Shown one piece after another: positions 20,080-33,223 of a stretch of DNA of 64,000 nt. Origin of the DNA: Bifidobacterium catenulatum DSM 16992 = JCM 1194 = LMG 11043 (GTDB lineage: Bacteria; Actinomycetota; Actinomycetes; Actinomycetales; Bifidobacteriaceae); NCBI RefSeq assembly GCF_001025195.1, contig NZ_AP012325.1:2015526-2079525 (forward strand), written 5' to 3'. Below the pieces are notes generated by a model that searched no databases, was not told the origin of the DNA, and saw only the letters and a program-made list of their open reading frames with translations. The position numbers were made by a program, and so were the translations under genes. How positions within the stretch are numbered: the stretch's first letter is position 1; the number at the start of each line of letters is the position of its first letter.

Positions 20080-23000
20080 ATGGCAAACAGCAATCGTGTT
20101 GAGCACGCATCCGAGACGTGGCTGACCGACGCGACTGTGTTCGAAGTCAACCGCACTCCGGCACATTCCAACCACAAGTGCTTCACGCATGATCCGCAGA
20201 GTGACGAGCACTCCGATCTCACGCAAAGCCTTGACGGAGAATGGCGCGTCGAAATCGTACAGGCTTCCGACATCGACTTCAACGAAGAGCCATTCGTTGC
20301 TGAGAACTTCGATGATTCCTCTTTCTGCCGCACCCAGGTTCCGGGCCATCTGCAGATGGCAGGCCTGCTGAAGAACAAGTACGTGAATATCCAGTATCCG
20401 TGGGACGGCCACGAGAATCCGCTGGAGCCGAATGTTCCGGAAAACAATCACGTGGCGCTCTACCGCAGGAAGTTCGTTGTGTCCAAGCGTCTTGCGGACA
20501 CCAAGGAGTCCGGAGGAAGCGTCTCCATCGTCTTCCATGGAATGGCAACCGCAATCTACGTATGGGTCAACGGCCTGTTCGCAGGTTACGGCGAAGACGG
20601 ATTCACTCCCAACGAGTTTGATATCACCGACCTGCTGCATGACGGAGAGAACGTCGTAGCGGTCGCCTGCTACGAGTATTCCAGCGCCTCCTGGCTTGAA
20701 GACCAGGACTTCTGGCGTCTGCACGGTCTGTTCCGCTCCGTCGAACTGACGGCGCAGCCCCACGTCCATGTCGAGAACATGCAACTCGAAGCCGATTGGG
20801 ACGCCGAGTCCGGCACCGCCTCTCTTGATGCCGCATTGTCCGTGCGCAACGCCTCCGATGCCGCTACCATCTCGGCCACGTTGAAGGATTCCGAAGGCAA
20901 CGTGGTATGGGAGGCCTCGACCAACGCCGACGCCAATACCACGTTCGCAAGCGGTTCCTTGCAGGGCCTCGAGCCGTGGAGCGCCGAAAACCCATCTCTG
21001 TACGAACTTGAAGTCAACGTCATCGACCAGGCCGGCAACATCGTCGAAACCGCCGTTCAGAAGGTCGGCTTCCGTCGCTTCCGCATCGAAAACGGCATCA
21101 TGACCCTTAACGGCAAGCGCATCGTGTTCAAGGGCGCGGACCGTCACGAGTTCGACGCCAAGCGCGGCCGTTCCATCACCGAGCAGGACATGATCGATGA
21201 TGTGATTTTCTGCAAGCGTCACAACATCAACGCCATCCGCACCTCGCACTATCCGAACCAGGAACGTTGGTACGATCTGTGCGACGAGTACGGCATCTAC
21301 CTGATCGATGAGACCAATCTCGAAACCCATGGCAGCTGGTGCCTGCCCGGCGACGTGGTCACCGCCGAAACCGCGGTTCCAGGAAGCAAGGCACATTGGG
21401 AAGGCGCCTGCGTCGACCGTGTCAACAGCATGGTGCGCCGCGACTACAACCACCCGAGCGTGGTCATTTGGTCTCTCGGCAACGAGTCCTACACCGGCGA
21501 TGTGTTCCGTGCCATGTACAAGCACGTGCACGACATCGATCCGAACCGCCCCGTGCACTACGAGGGCGTGACGAAGAACCGCGACTACGACGACGTTACC
21601 GACATCGAAACCCGCATGTACGAGCATGCCGATGTGGTTGAGGAATATCTCAAGAACGATCCGCAGAAGCCGTACATCTCCTGCGAGTACATGCACGCAA
21701 TGGGCAACTCGGTCGGCAATCTGGACGAATACACGGCACTGGAGCGCTACCCGCACTATCAGGGCGGCTTCATCTGGGACTTCATCGACCAGGCAATCTA
21801 TGCCACCCAGCCGGACGGCTCCACCCGTCTGTGCTATGGCGGAGACTTCGGCGACCGTCCGAGCGATTACGAGTTCTCCGGCAACGGACTGGTCTTCGCC
21901 GACCGCACTCCCACGCCGAAGGCCCAGGAGGTCAAGCAGCTGTACTCCAACGTCCATATCGACGTGACCGATCGCTCGGTGTCCATCAAGAACGACAATC
22001 TGTTCATCTCGACCGGCGGATACCAGTTCGTGCTGCGCATCCTCGCTGACGGAGAGCCGGTGTGGCAGTCCGAGCGCCGCTTCGACGTGCCCGCCGATTC
22101 AGCATGCACGTTCGATGTCGAATGGCCGGTGGATCTCTACCGCGCCAATGCCGATGAGCTGGTGCTTGAAGTGTCCCAGCGCCTCGCCGAGGCGACCGAT
22201 TGGGCTCCTGCCGGGTACGAACTCGCCTTCGGCCAGACTATTGTGGCCGGAACGAAGGCAGCCGAAGACGCGGCCCTGCCTGCGGACGGCATCGTCACTG
22301 TTGGCCGTTGGAATGCGGGTGTTCAGGGTTCCGGACGAGAGATTCTTCTTTCTCGCACCCAGGGCGGCTTGGTCTCCTACACGTTCGACGGTCACGAATT
22401 CGTGCTGCGTCGCCCGGCGATCACCACATTCCGCGCGCTGACGGACAACGATCGTGGCGCCGGCCATGGATTCGAGCGAGCCCAGTGGATGGTGGCCGGC
22501 CGTTACGCCCGTTGCGTGGACAATGTCATCGAACAGGTCGATGAAGACACGCTCAAGGCCGTATACACGTATGAGCTTGCCACGCCGCAGTGCACCAAGG
22601 TCACCGTCGGATACACCGCCGATACCACTGGCCGTCTGAACCTGCATGTGAAATATCCGGGCGAGTCCGGCGAACTGCCCACCATTCCTGCGTTTGGCAT
22701 CGAATGGACTCTGCCGGTCCAGTATTCGAACCTGAGGTTCTTCGGCGCTGGTCCCGAGGAAACGTACCAGGATCGCAAGCACGCCAAGCTGGGCGTGTGG
22801 AGCACCGATGCGTTCAAGGATCATGCTCCGTATCTCATGCCGCAGGAGACAGGCAACCACGAGGAGGTCCGTTGGGCGGAGATCACCGATGAAAATGGAC
22901 ACGGTCTGCGAGTCAGCCGCGCGAACGGTGCCGCACCGTTCGCTGTGAGCCTGCAGCCGTATTCCAGCTTCATGATCGAAGAAGCCCAGCACCAAGACGA

Positions 23001-23151
23001 GTTGCCGGCTCCGAAGCACATATTCCTCCGTGTGCTCGCCGCGCAGATGGGTGTCGGAGGCGACGATTCCTGGATGTCGCCGGTCCACTCCCAGTATCAC
23101 ATCCCCGCCGATCAGCCGATCAGCCTCGATGTCAATCTCGAACTGATCTGA
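20080..23151 (+). CDS. lacZ: Beta-galactosidase, glycoside hydrolase family 2
   Basis: 1,023 residues, the same size as E. coli LacZ. Start ATG 20080 follows a CAGGAAA site. The sugar-binding jelly roll and Ig-like domains precede the TIM barrel. The acid/base is Glu469 in SLGNES and the nucleophile Glu536 in SCEYMHAMGNS, followed by a C-terminal beta-sandwich with RFFGAGPEETYQDRK and the W-rich lactose-binding strand region. No signal peptide, so it hydrolyses imported lactose (or short beta-galactosides) in the cytoplasm. Divergent from lacS. The regulator that would be expected downstream is broken, so control of this pair may be constitutive or taken over by another LacI protein. Confidence 0.95.
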   Translation: MANSNRVEHASETWLTDATVFEVNRTPAHSNHKCFTHDPQSDEHSDLTQSLDGEWRVEIVQASDIDFNEEPFVAENFDDSSFCRTQVPGHLQMAGLLKNKYVNIQYPWDGHENPLEPNVPENNHVALYRRKFVVSKRLADTKESGGSVSIVFHGMATAIYVWVNGLFAGYGEDGFTPNEFDITDLLHDGENVVAVACYEYSSASWLEDQDFWRLHGLFRSVELTAQPHVHVENMQLEADWDAESGTASLDAALSVRNASDAATISATLKDSEGNVVWEASTNADANTTFASGSLQGLEPWSAENPSLYELEVNVIDQAGNIVETAVQKVGFRRFRIENGIMTLNGKRIVFKGADRHEFDAKRGRSITEQDMIDDVIFCKRHNINAIRTSHYPNQERWYDLCDEYGIYLIDETNLETHGSWCLPGDVVTAETAVPGSKAHWEGACVDRVNSMVRRDYNHPSVVIWSLGNESYTGDVFRAMYKHVHDIDPNRPVHYEGVTKNRDYDDVTDIETRMYEHADVVEEYLKNDPQKPYISCEYMHAMGNSVGNLDEYTALERYPHYQGGFIWDFIDQAIYATQPDGSTRLCYGGDFGDRPSDYEFSGNGLVFADRTPTPKAQEVKQLYSNVHIDVTDRSVSIKNDNLFISTGGYQFVLRILADGEPVWQSERRFDVPADSACTFDVEWPVDLYRANADELVLEVSQRLAEATDWAPAGYELAFGQTIVAGTKAAEDAALPADGIVTVGRWNAGVQGSGREILLSRTQGGLVSYTFDGHEFVLRRPAITTFRALTDNDRGAGHGFERAQWMVAGRYARCVDNVIEQVDEDTLKAVYTYELATPQCTKVTVGYTADTTGRLNLHVKYPGESGELPTIPAFGIEWTLPVQYSNLRFFGAGPEETYQDRKHAKLGVWSTDAFKDHAPYLMPQETGNHEEVRWAEITDENGHGLRVSRANGAAPFAVSLQPYSSFMIEEAQHQDELPAPKHIFLRVLAAQMGVGGDDSWMSPVHSQYHIPADQPISLDVNLELI

Positions 23152-23164
23152 CGATCGGATAGCG

Positions 23165-23199
23165 TGTCCCTCCTCTACTCCTTCCTGTGGAGGAGGGAC
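23165..23199 (+). terminator. Hairpin terminator after lacZ
   Basis: GTCCCTCCTC (23165-23174) pairs with GAGGAGGGAC (23190-23199), starting 14 nt after the lacZ stop. Confidence 0.6.
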
Positions 23200-23268
23200 G
23201 ACATTGTCTTGCAAGTTCTTGTCCGGAACAGCATTGTCCAACAAGGCGATGTCCTGAGGAATGATGAC

Positions 23269-23409
23269 ACGCTGGTATCGCGGCACATTCTCATATCCCA
23301 ATTCAAAACTGGCGTTCAGAACTTTTTGACGGGTAGCCTCCTCGACCGACAGCGAGGGATCGTCATTGAGCGATACGGTTGCAAGGGAGAATCCAGCCAT
23401 CGTGGCTTT
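23269..23409 (-). pseudogene. Remnant of a LacI-family HTH domain, inverted relative to its ligand-binding domain
   Basis: On the minus strand this stretch reads AGFSLATVSLNDDP, then SLSVEEATRQKVL and FELGYENV, the unmistakable second half of a LacI/GalR helix-turn-helix and hinge. Two residues are missing after TVS, where RV normally follows, and the first helix is not recognisable. No ligand-binding domain follows in this orientation. The matching domain lies on the plus strand at 23428-23971. The pieces look like one ancestral lac regulator split by inversion and small deletions. Confidence 0.7.
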
Positions 23410-23427
23410 GGACAAGCATCTTCTACA

Positions 23428-23971
23428 GGGCCGCCGGAAATCCAAGGTTCCCGCGAACTGGTCGTCAGCGAAATGACCAACAACGGATCCATGGAGATGG
23501 TCAAGGAGACAACTTCATACGCCAGAGAGTTTGGCATCGGCATCACCGTAAGCTGCGCCGGACCGGATTCCGAAGAATACTCAACAAGAAACGAGGCCAG
23601 CAGCTGTCTCCGTAACGTCATCGAACGCAACCCACTAGGCGGCATGCGATCTCTTGGAAATGAGGGAGCAGGACCGACCGACCGCCATCTTCGCGTTCAA
23701 CGATCTCGGCGCGATCAACGTCTATCGCGCCGCCCGACAGCACAGCATCAGCCTGCCCGAACAGTTATCGATCATCGGTTTCGACGATGTCTATCCTGCG
23801 GCAAGCATGTGTCCATCCCTGACGACCATCAGGCAGCCATTCGATCTCATCGCCAGACAATGCATCGATCTGATTCTCGAAGCGTGGGAAGGAAAGGTGG
23901 ACCAGAATTACTTCATTCTTCCCACACAGCTTGTCGAACGCGACAGCTGCGCATCGCCATCACTGCTGTAA
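23428..23971 (+). pseudogene. Remnant of a LacI-family ligand-binding domain (frameshifted)
   Basis: Two frames. The first (23428 to about 23645) reads ELVVSEMTNNGSMEMVKET and AREFGIGITVS, the opening of a periplasmic-binding-protein-like regulator domain. The second (from about 23654) reads RPTAIFAFNDLGAINVYRAA, LSIIGFDDVYPA and LTTIRQPFDLIARQCIDL, the closing half. The middle is partly deleted, so no full domain can be made. Downstream of lacZ, where bifidobacteria often keep the lac repressor. It is non-functional as it stands. Confidence 0.78.
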
Positions 23972-24058
23972 CAGGCAACGGCACTCAGAATCAGCTTCCA
24001 CGAAGCACCCATGCATATGCAATCCGCCTCTGTCACAAGCATTTACTTCTGTTTACCA

Positions 24059-24120
24059 GATGAAAATACAAAAGAAGCGACGAAACCGGCGAGACCCCGC
24101 ACCAGAGGAATGCTTACAAT
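24059..24120 (+). promoter_or_regulatory. Promoter region of small-peptide gene, copy 1, with conserved upstream box
   Basis: The box GATGAAAATACAAAAGA begins at 24059 and a TACAAT -10 lies at 24115-24120. The same box and a TATAAT occur upstream of the second copy with exactly the same 56-nt distance. A GAGACC sequence at 24091-24096 sits at -35 distance. Downstream of the -10, GAAG[C/G]CACAACAGAACAAA is also shared. The box is a probable regulator site or UP element. Confidence 0.6.
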
Positions 24121-24200
24121 GAAGCCACAACAGAACAAACGGCTCCACACGAAGCATGAACCAACAAACGAAACGACGAGCCGCGTGAAAGGAAGAAAAA

Positions 24201-24323
24201 ATGCAGAGCAACACCTTCGACCAGATCGCCAACGCCAACACCGTTTCCATGGATGCCGGTCTCAGCCAGTTTGCCTTCGCCAAGGCCTCCTCCACCTTGT
24301 TTAAGAAGGCTTTCAGCAAGTAA
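24201..24323 (+). CDS. Small 40-residue peptide, copy 1 (unknown family)
   Basis: ATG 24201 follows GAAAGGAAG (ribosome site, spacing about 7). It encodes 40 residues beginning MQSNTFDQIANANTVSM and ending STLFKKAFSK, then TAA. There is no Cys and no membrane span; net charge is about +2, and the last 20 residues could form an amphipathic helix. A paralogue at 54079 has the same length and 23 of 40 identical residues, with differences concentrated in third codon positions, so it is under protein-level selection. It has its own promoter and a perfect 16-bp terminator hairpin, making a monocistronic unit. I do not recognise the family. A leaderless antimicrobial or signalling peptide is one possibility but has no direct support. 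Confidence 0.75.
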   Translation: MQSNTFDQIANANTVSMDAGLSQFAFAKASSTLFKKAFSK

Positions 24324-24345
24324 GATTCCATAAAAGTCTTTATCA

Positions 24346-24390
24346 AACGCCTCGGCTGCTGTGATGAACCGGTCCAGCAGCCGAGGCGTT
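24346..24390 (+). terminator. Terminator hairpin after small-peptide copy 1
   Basis: A perfect 16-bp inverted repeat (24346-24361 with 24375-24390, arm AACGCCTCGGCTGCTG) with a 13-nt loop. It lies between this gene and the convergent AhpF-like gene, so it may serve both. Confidence 0.75.
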
Positions 24391-24436
24391 CCCATATACC
24401 TTGGACCGTCCGGCGACAAATCGAAACAAATCGTAT

Positions 24437-26203
24437 TTACGCGCCGACCAATTCAAGCATCTGCGGAATGCTCTTCTTGCCGAACTCAACCTGCTGTGTG
24501 CCGTCAGCCCGTGTGATGACGATGCAGGGCACGCTCATCGCACCATAATGGTCCCTAAGCTCGGGGAAGTGCGCAACATCGTAGGCCTCGGCGCGCACGG
24601 CCGGGTTCAGCGAGGCGATACGCTGGGAAGCGAGCACGGTCTCCGGGCACATCGTGCAGGTGAGCGAGACGAGAACCATAATGTCCAACGGGTCCGTGAT
24701 GGACCGCGACCGATCGATCAGATCATCGCCCAACGGCTGACCAGGACCGGCCACGTTGTACAGACCCAGCACAAACGAATTGAATTCATGGCCGGAAGGC
24801 ACACCATGGAAGGCGAGGCCGGTCGGCTCGCCGTCCACCACCATGCGCACACATGGGCGCGCGGCGGGCAGCACGCTGTCAACGTCGAACACCGCACGGC
24901 CCGTATCGTCCTTCTTGTACTCGCCATCAACCACCGTCGATTTCAGCTTGCCGCCGGACAACGCGACCAACGCATCAATGAATCCCCGCAGTTCCGTGGA
25001 CAGCGGCGTATCGTCCAGTTCTAGAGCAAGCGTGACCGGCCGAGACATGCGGCCAAATACCACGTTGAGCTGCTGTCTGGTGGCGTCGGAGAACAATTCG
25101 CTGGACTTCCTGACGGCGTTCGCCGCGGCAGCGGCATCGGCGCTACGTTTGGCGGATGCCGGCGCGGGCGCTGTGGCGTCCAACGAGGCGGCATTTGTCT
25201 TCGCTGTGGACTGCTCATAGACGTAAGAGGCCGGACGCTGTGGCATCAAGCCGGTCTTCTCGCTCATCCGCTTGGCGTACCGTTCCAACTCCACCGCGGC
25301 AATAGCGCCATCAGCGGTGGCAGTAACCACTTGCCGCAGGTTTTTGGCCCGCAGATCACCGGCCGCATACACGCCCGGCACCGAGGTTTCAAGATAGCCA
25401 TGCGTGACCACGTAACCATAATCGTCCAGCTCCACCACGCCGCGCACCAAATCCGTGGCGGGCACGTATCCTGCGAACACGAACACGCCGAACGTACCAC
25501 CGTCAGCAGGCCTCCACGTTTCGGTCTGGCCGGTGGCCCGGTTCAGGATCGCAGCTTCACGTAAACCGCCTTGCCCAGCAGTGACGCCTTGCAGCTCGAC
25601 TTGGTAACGCACCTCGATTTTCGGATTGTTTTTGGCTGCGGCGGCTACCGTGGCGTCGCAAGTGAAGTCCTGTTCCCGCACGAGAACGGTGACTTTGGAG
25701 GCGTATGTGGTCAGGAACACGGATTCCTCGGCTGCGGCGAACCCTCCGCCGACCACCAGCACTTCCTTGCCGGTGAAGAATTCGCCATCGCAGGTGGCGC
25801 AGTAGGCCACACCGCGACCAGCGTATTCAGACTCCCCTTCGAACCCTAGTTTACGTGGGCTGGCACCGGTGGCAAGGAGAATGCCAAAAGCCTTCAAGTC
25901 GCCGCGCGAGGTATGCACGGTTTTGACGTCGCCATGCACATCGAGGCCGATGGCTTCGGCGGAAAGGAATTCAGCACCGAAGTCCTGCGCCTGTTGACGC
26001 ATGGTCTGGGTAAGCGCACGGCCAGTGGTGCGACCGACGCCCGGATAGTTGACCACCTCATTGGTGATGGTGATCTGTCCGCCGAAATCGTCTTTCTCGA
26101 GAATCAACACGCGATATCGGGCGCGGGCCAGATACAATCCCGCCGTCAGACCAGCGGGACCGCCGCCGACAACTATGACATCGTACAAATCATCTCGAGA
26201 CAT
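24437..26203 (-). CDS. AhpF-like NAD(P)H:peroxiredoxin reductase (TrxB domain plus C-terminal Trx-fold)
   Basis: 588 residues. Residues 1-310 are a thioredoxin-reductase fold: FAD site VVGGGPAG (11-18), redox CATC (135-138), NAD-binding VVGGGFAA, and the last FAD segment GVYAAGDLR. A linker rich in Ala follows, then a tandem thioredoxin-like region ending with a CTMC redox pair (516-519) and a cis-Pro loop (SVPC). E. coli AhpF has the same parts in the reverse order, Trx-folds first. It should pass electrons from NAD(P)H to the AhpC encoded just upstream (gap 103 nt). Bifidobacteria are peroxide-sensitive and lack catalase, so this pair is the main H2O2 and organic-peroxide defence. Confidence 0.9.
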   Translation of the reverse strand: MSRDDLYDVIVVGGGPAGLTAGLYLARARYRVLILEKDDFGGQITITNEVVNYPGVGRTTGRALTQTMRQQAQDFGAEFLSAEAIGLDVHGDVKTVHTSRGDLKAFGILLATGASPRKLGFEGESEYAGRGVAYCATCDGEFFTGKEVLVVGGGFAAAEESVFLTTYASKVTVLVREQDFTCDATVAAAAKNNPKIEVRYQVELQGVTAGQGGLREAAILNRATGQTETWRPADGGTFGVFVFAGYVPATDLVRGVVELDDYGYVVTHGYLETSVPGVYAAGDLRAKNLRQVVTATADGAIAAVELERYAKRMSEKTGLMPQRPASYVYEQSTAKTNAASLDATAPAPASAKRSADAAAAANAVRKSSELFSDATRQQLNVVFGRMSRPVTLALELDDTPLSTELRGFIDALVALSGGKLKSTVVDGEYKKDDTGRAVFDVDSVLPAARPCVRMVVDGEPTGLAFHGVPSGHEFNSFVLGLYNVAGPGQPLGDDLIDRSRSITDPLDIMVLVSLTCTMCPETVLASQRIASLNPAVRAEAYDVAHFPELRDHYGAMSVPCIVITRADGTQQVEFGKKSIPQMLELVGA

Positions 26204-26306
26204 AACGACTCCCTTCGTGCCTTGATCTGGCTGTTCATGGGGTTGCCCGGAGGTTCTCCGGACAACCTTGTCGGATTAGATTGACAATCCGTCCATCAAG
26301 CGACGA

Positions 26307-26873
26307 TCACAGTTGGCCAACAAGATCGAGGCTAGGTTCGATAGTGTCCTCGCCCGGAGTCCAGTTAGCTGGGCAGACCTGATCGCCATGTTCGTGGACG
26401 AACTGAGAGGCTTGCACACGGCGTAGTAGTTCTTCGGCATTGCGTCCTACGTTAGAGGAGATGACCTCATAGGCCACGACCTTGCCTTCGGGGCTCACGA
26501 TGAAGTCACCGCGTTCGGCCATGCCATCAACTTCGTTGTAGGTGTCGAGATCTTTGGCCAATAGAGCGGTCGGGTCGGCAAGCATCGGATATTGAATCGT
26601 AGCAATCTTTTCATTGGCGTCATGCCATGCCTTATGCACGAAATGGGTGTCGCAGGAGACGGAGTAGACCTCGCATCCAATTTCCTTGAACTTGGCGTAG
26701 TTGCGGGCCAGATCCTCAAGCTCAGTAGGGCACACAAAGGTGAAATCAGCGGGGTAGAAGAAGAACAGGGACCAGTGGCCGAGTACATCAGCCTTGGTCA
26801 CCTCATGGAACTCGTTGTTCTGGAACGCGTTCACCTTAAAATCGGTCAGTTCATGCTGCAGAAGAGTCATCAT
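26307..26873 (-). CDS. ahpC: Alkyl hydroperoxide reductase C, 2-Cys peroxiredoxin
   Basis: 188 residues, AhpC length. Peroxidatic Cys48 sits in FTFVCPTE and resolving Cys167 in GDQVCPANW, with the conserved FYPADFTF and the C-terminal tail. Start ATG 26873 has a GAAAGGACC ribosome site. A second ATG immediately after it is equally possible. It reduces H2O2 and alkyl peroxides and is recycled by the AhpF-like protein downstream. Likely an oxidative-stress operon; no operator was identified in the 200 nt upstream. Confidence 0.95.
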   Translation of the reverse strand: MMTLLQHELTDFKVNAFQNNEFHEVTKADVLGHWSLFFFYPADFTFVCPTELEDLARNYAKFKEIGCEVYSVSCDTHFVHKAWHDANEKIATIQYPMLADPTALLAKDLDTYNEVDGMAERGDFIVSPEGKVVAYEVISSNVGRNAEELLRRVQASQFVHEHGDQVCPANWTPGEDTIEPSLDLVGQL

Positions 26874-27071
26874 CGGTCCTTTCGCTGATTGTCAATCATC
26901 GGGCTTATGCCTTTTTCCATCGTAACGTGATTCTCTGGAACCCGCGCGGACGTAACGCGTGAGCCTCATCACATCATTAATAACAGTCACGCTGACAGAC
27001 CATGTGATGCGGGGGTGTCATGGAATGGGAGCCTCCCGCACGCCACGGGAAGCGAACACCGGAAGAAAAAC

Positions 27072-27115
27072 AAAAAAAGGGGGTTCCCGGAGCGTTACGC
27101 CCGACGGGAACCCCC
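27072..27115 (-). terminator. rRNA operon terminator
   Basis: GGGGGTTCCCG (27079-27089) pairs with CGGGAACCCCC (27105-27115). On the minus strand the stem is followed directly by seven T (A run at 27072-27078). A second stem GGACCTTC/GAAGGTCC at 27133-27174 lies between it and 5S, so transcription meets two hairpins. Confidence 0.85.
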
Positions 27116-27183
27116 AAGGGAAATACGAAAAGGGACCTTCCGGGAATCCCGCAGGGGACTCGACCAGAAGGTCCAGACAGTTG

Positions 27184-27303
27184 GATGCGGCGGCGTGCTA
27201 CTCTCCCACACCCTCTCGAGTGCAGTACCATCGCCGTGCCAGGCCTTAGCTTCCGGGTTCGGAAAGGGACCGGGCGTCTCACCTGGGCCATGACCACCGC
27301 AAA
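27184..27303 (-). rRNA. rrf: 5S ribosomal RNA
   Basis: The minus strand reads GCGGTGGTCATGG near the 5' end, then the conserved CCGAACCCGGAAGCTAAG and GATGGTACTGC, and ends GAGTAGCACGCCGCCGC, the complement of the 5' arm. Ends are set by helix I and are good to a few bases. Separated from 23S by about 215 nt of spacer without tRNA. Confidence 0.93.
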
Positions 27304-27519
27304 ACCACTCTAAACGGCCAACCCCCAACCGGGATCGGCCGGCAACGGAACCAGCCACACGACCGATTCCGGTCGTGGCGGTCCGGGAACCGGACAACGG
27401 ACGCAAGCAAATCAAACGCCTTACCAGTATCGTCGTCGTGACCACAAGAAACAGCGTTCCTTGCCATCCAACGAGAAAACCACCACAGGACGAGACCCAA
27501 TCCCCAACCAGGGGATCGG

Positions 27520-32577
<5,058 letters not shown>

Positions 32578-32767
32578 AAAAATTTCATGAAGAGAACCAA
32601 CATGTGACTCTCAAAAAATAAGAAAATTGACGATCGCCTTATAAGGAAAGGCGCATCGCACGAAAACCCCACCGTCCTTCAAAGGCCTCCCGGCCACTCC
32701 CCCACACGGGAGAAGCGGACGATGGACTGGCAATCATTGACTATAAAGAAGTAGTACAAATACGCTC

Positions 32768-32780
32768 TTGAGTTCTCAAA
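32768..32780 (-). promoter_or_regulatory. boxA-like antitermination element in the rRNA leader
   Basis: The minus strand reads TTTGAGAACTCAA, preceded by GTGGTGG as in the spacer copy. This matches the actinobacterial rRNA boxA. Confidence 0.6.
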
Positions 32781-33123
32781 CCACCACCACTCACCCACCT
32801 TACGGAACCCCAGCCGGGGAACCACTCGCTGAGCGGCAGCAAAAGACAAACTTACAGCACAAACCGGTTCCACGCAACCCGGCACCCCGCAAACACCGCC
32901 AAAACCATTGCAAAACAACGCATCCACCGGCGTGTCGCAGACACCTCCGAACGGCCGTAAGACCGGTCCGGAACCCGAAGACAACGACCACACGAACCAA
33001 AAACAAACACCACACGGCGTGTCACCGCCGCATAAGGAACACATGAAGAATCCAACACCGCTTTACGAAGGCAGAAATAGACCTGGCCGCACTGGAGGTG
33101 ACATACACAATGAAATACACGTC

Positions 33124-33178
33124 GAAATACAACGAGGGCCGCCGACTGGGGGAAGTCGGCAGCCCTCGCTGTATTTCA
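33124..33178 (-). terminator. Long hairpin after the GH3 pseudogene
   Basis: CGAGGGC with GCCGACT pairs with AGTCGGC and GCCCTCG (33133-33168). The stem is extended by GAAATAC/GTATTTC on the outside. No T run follows. Confidence 0.65.
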
Positions 33179-33223
33179 GTTGTTATTCAGTTATTGATGT
33201 TGACCCACTAGAAGAAAGCGAAA

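Larger units (their letters stand above)
32578..33223 (-). other. rRNA operon leader and promoter region
   Basis: No gene. The leader holds a boxA-like element at 32768-32780. The promoters should lie above about 32,790, but I could not pick a convincing -35/-10 pair. The left part (32,580-32,700) complements sequence near the 16S 3' flank and is a likely processing stem. The hairpin terminator of the GH3 pseudogene occupies 33124-33178. Confidence 0.6.

Noticed and set aside
20044..21957. 637-codon frame antisense to lacZ
   Set aside because: It lies wholly over the well-supported GH2 gene and shows no family motif.
22099..23445. 448-codon minus-strand frame as a full gene
   Set aside because: Only its first ~60 codons resemble a protein (LacI HTH); the rest is antisense lacZ. 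I kept only the HTH remnant as a pseudogene.
24060..24122. 20-codon frame starting with MKIQKK at the conserved box of small-peptide copy 1 (similar MKIQKN at 53828)
   Set aside because: No ribosome site, only the first five codons agree between loci, and they end at or overlap the -10, so the similarity is better read as a DNA site.
24053..24346. Minus-strand frame opposite small-peptide copy 1, similar to the one opposite copy 2
   Set aside because: The similarity is the mirror of the plus-strand peptide. Ribosome site, -10, terminator and codon-position differences all support the plus strand.
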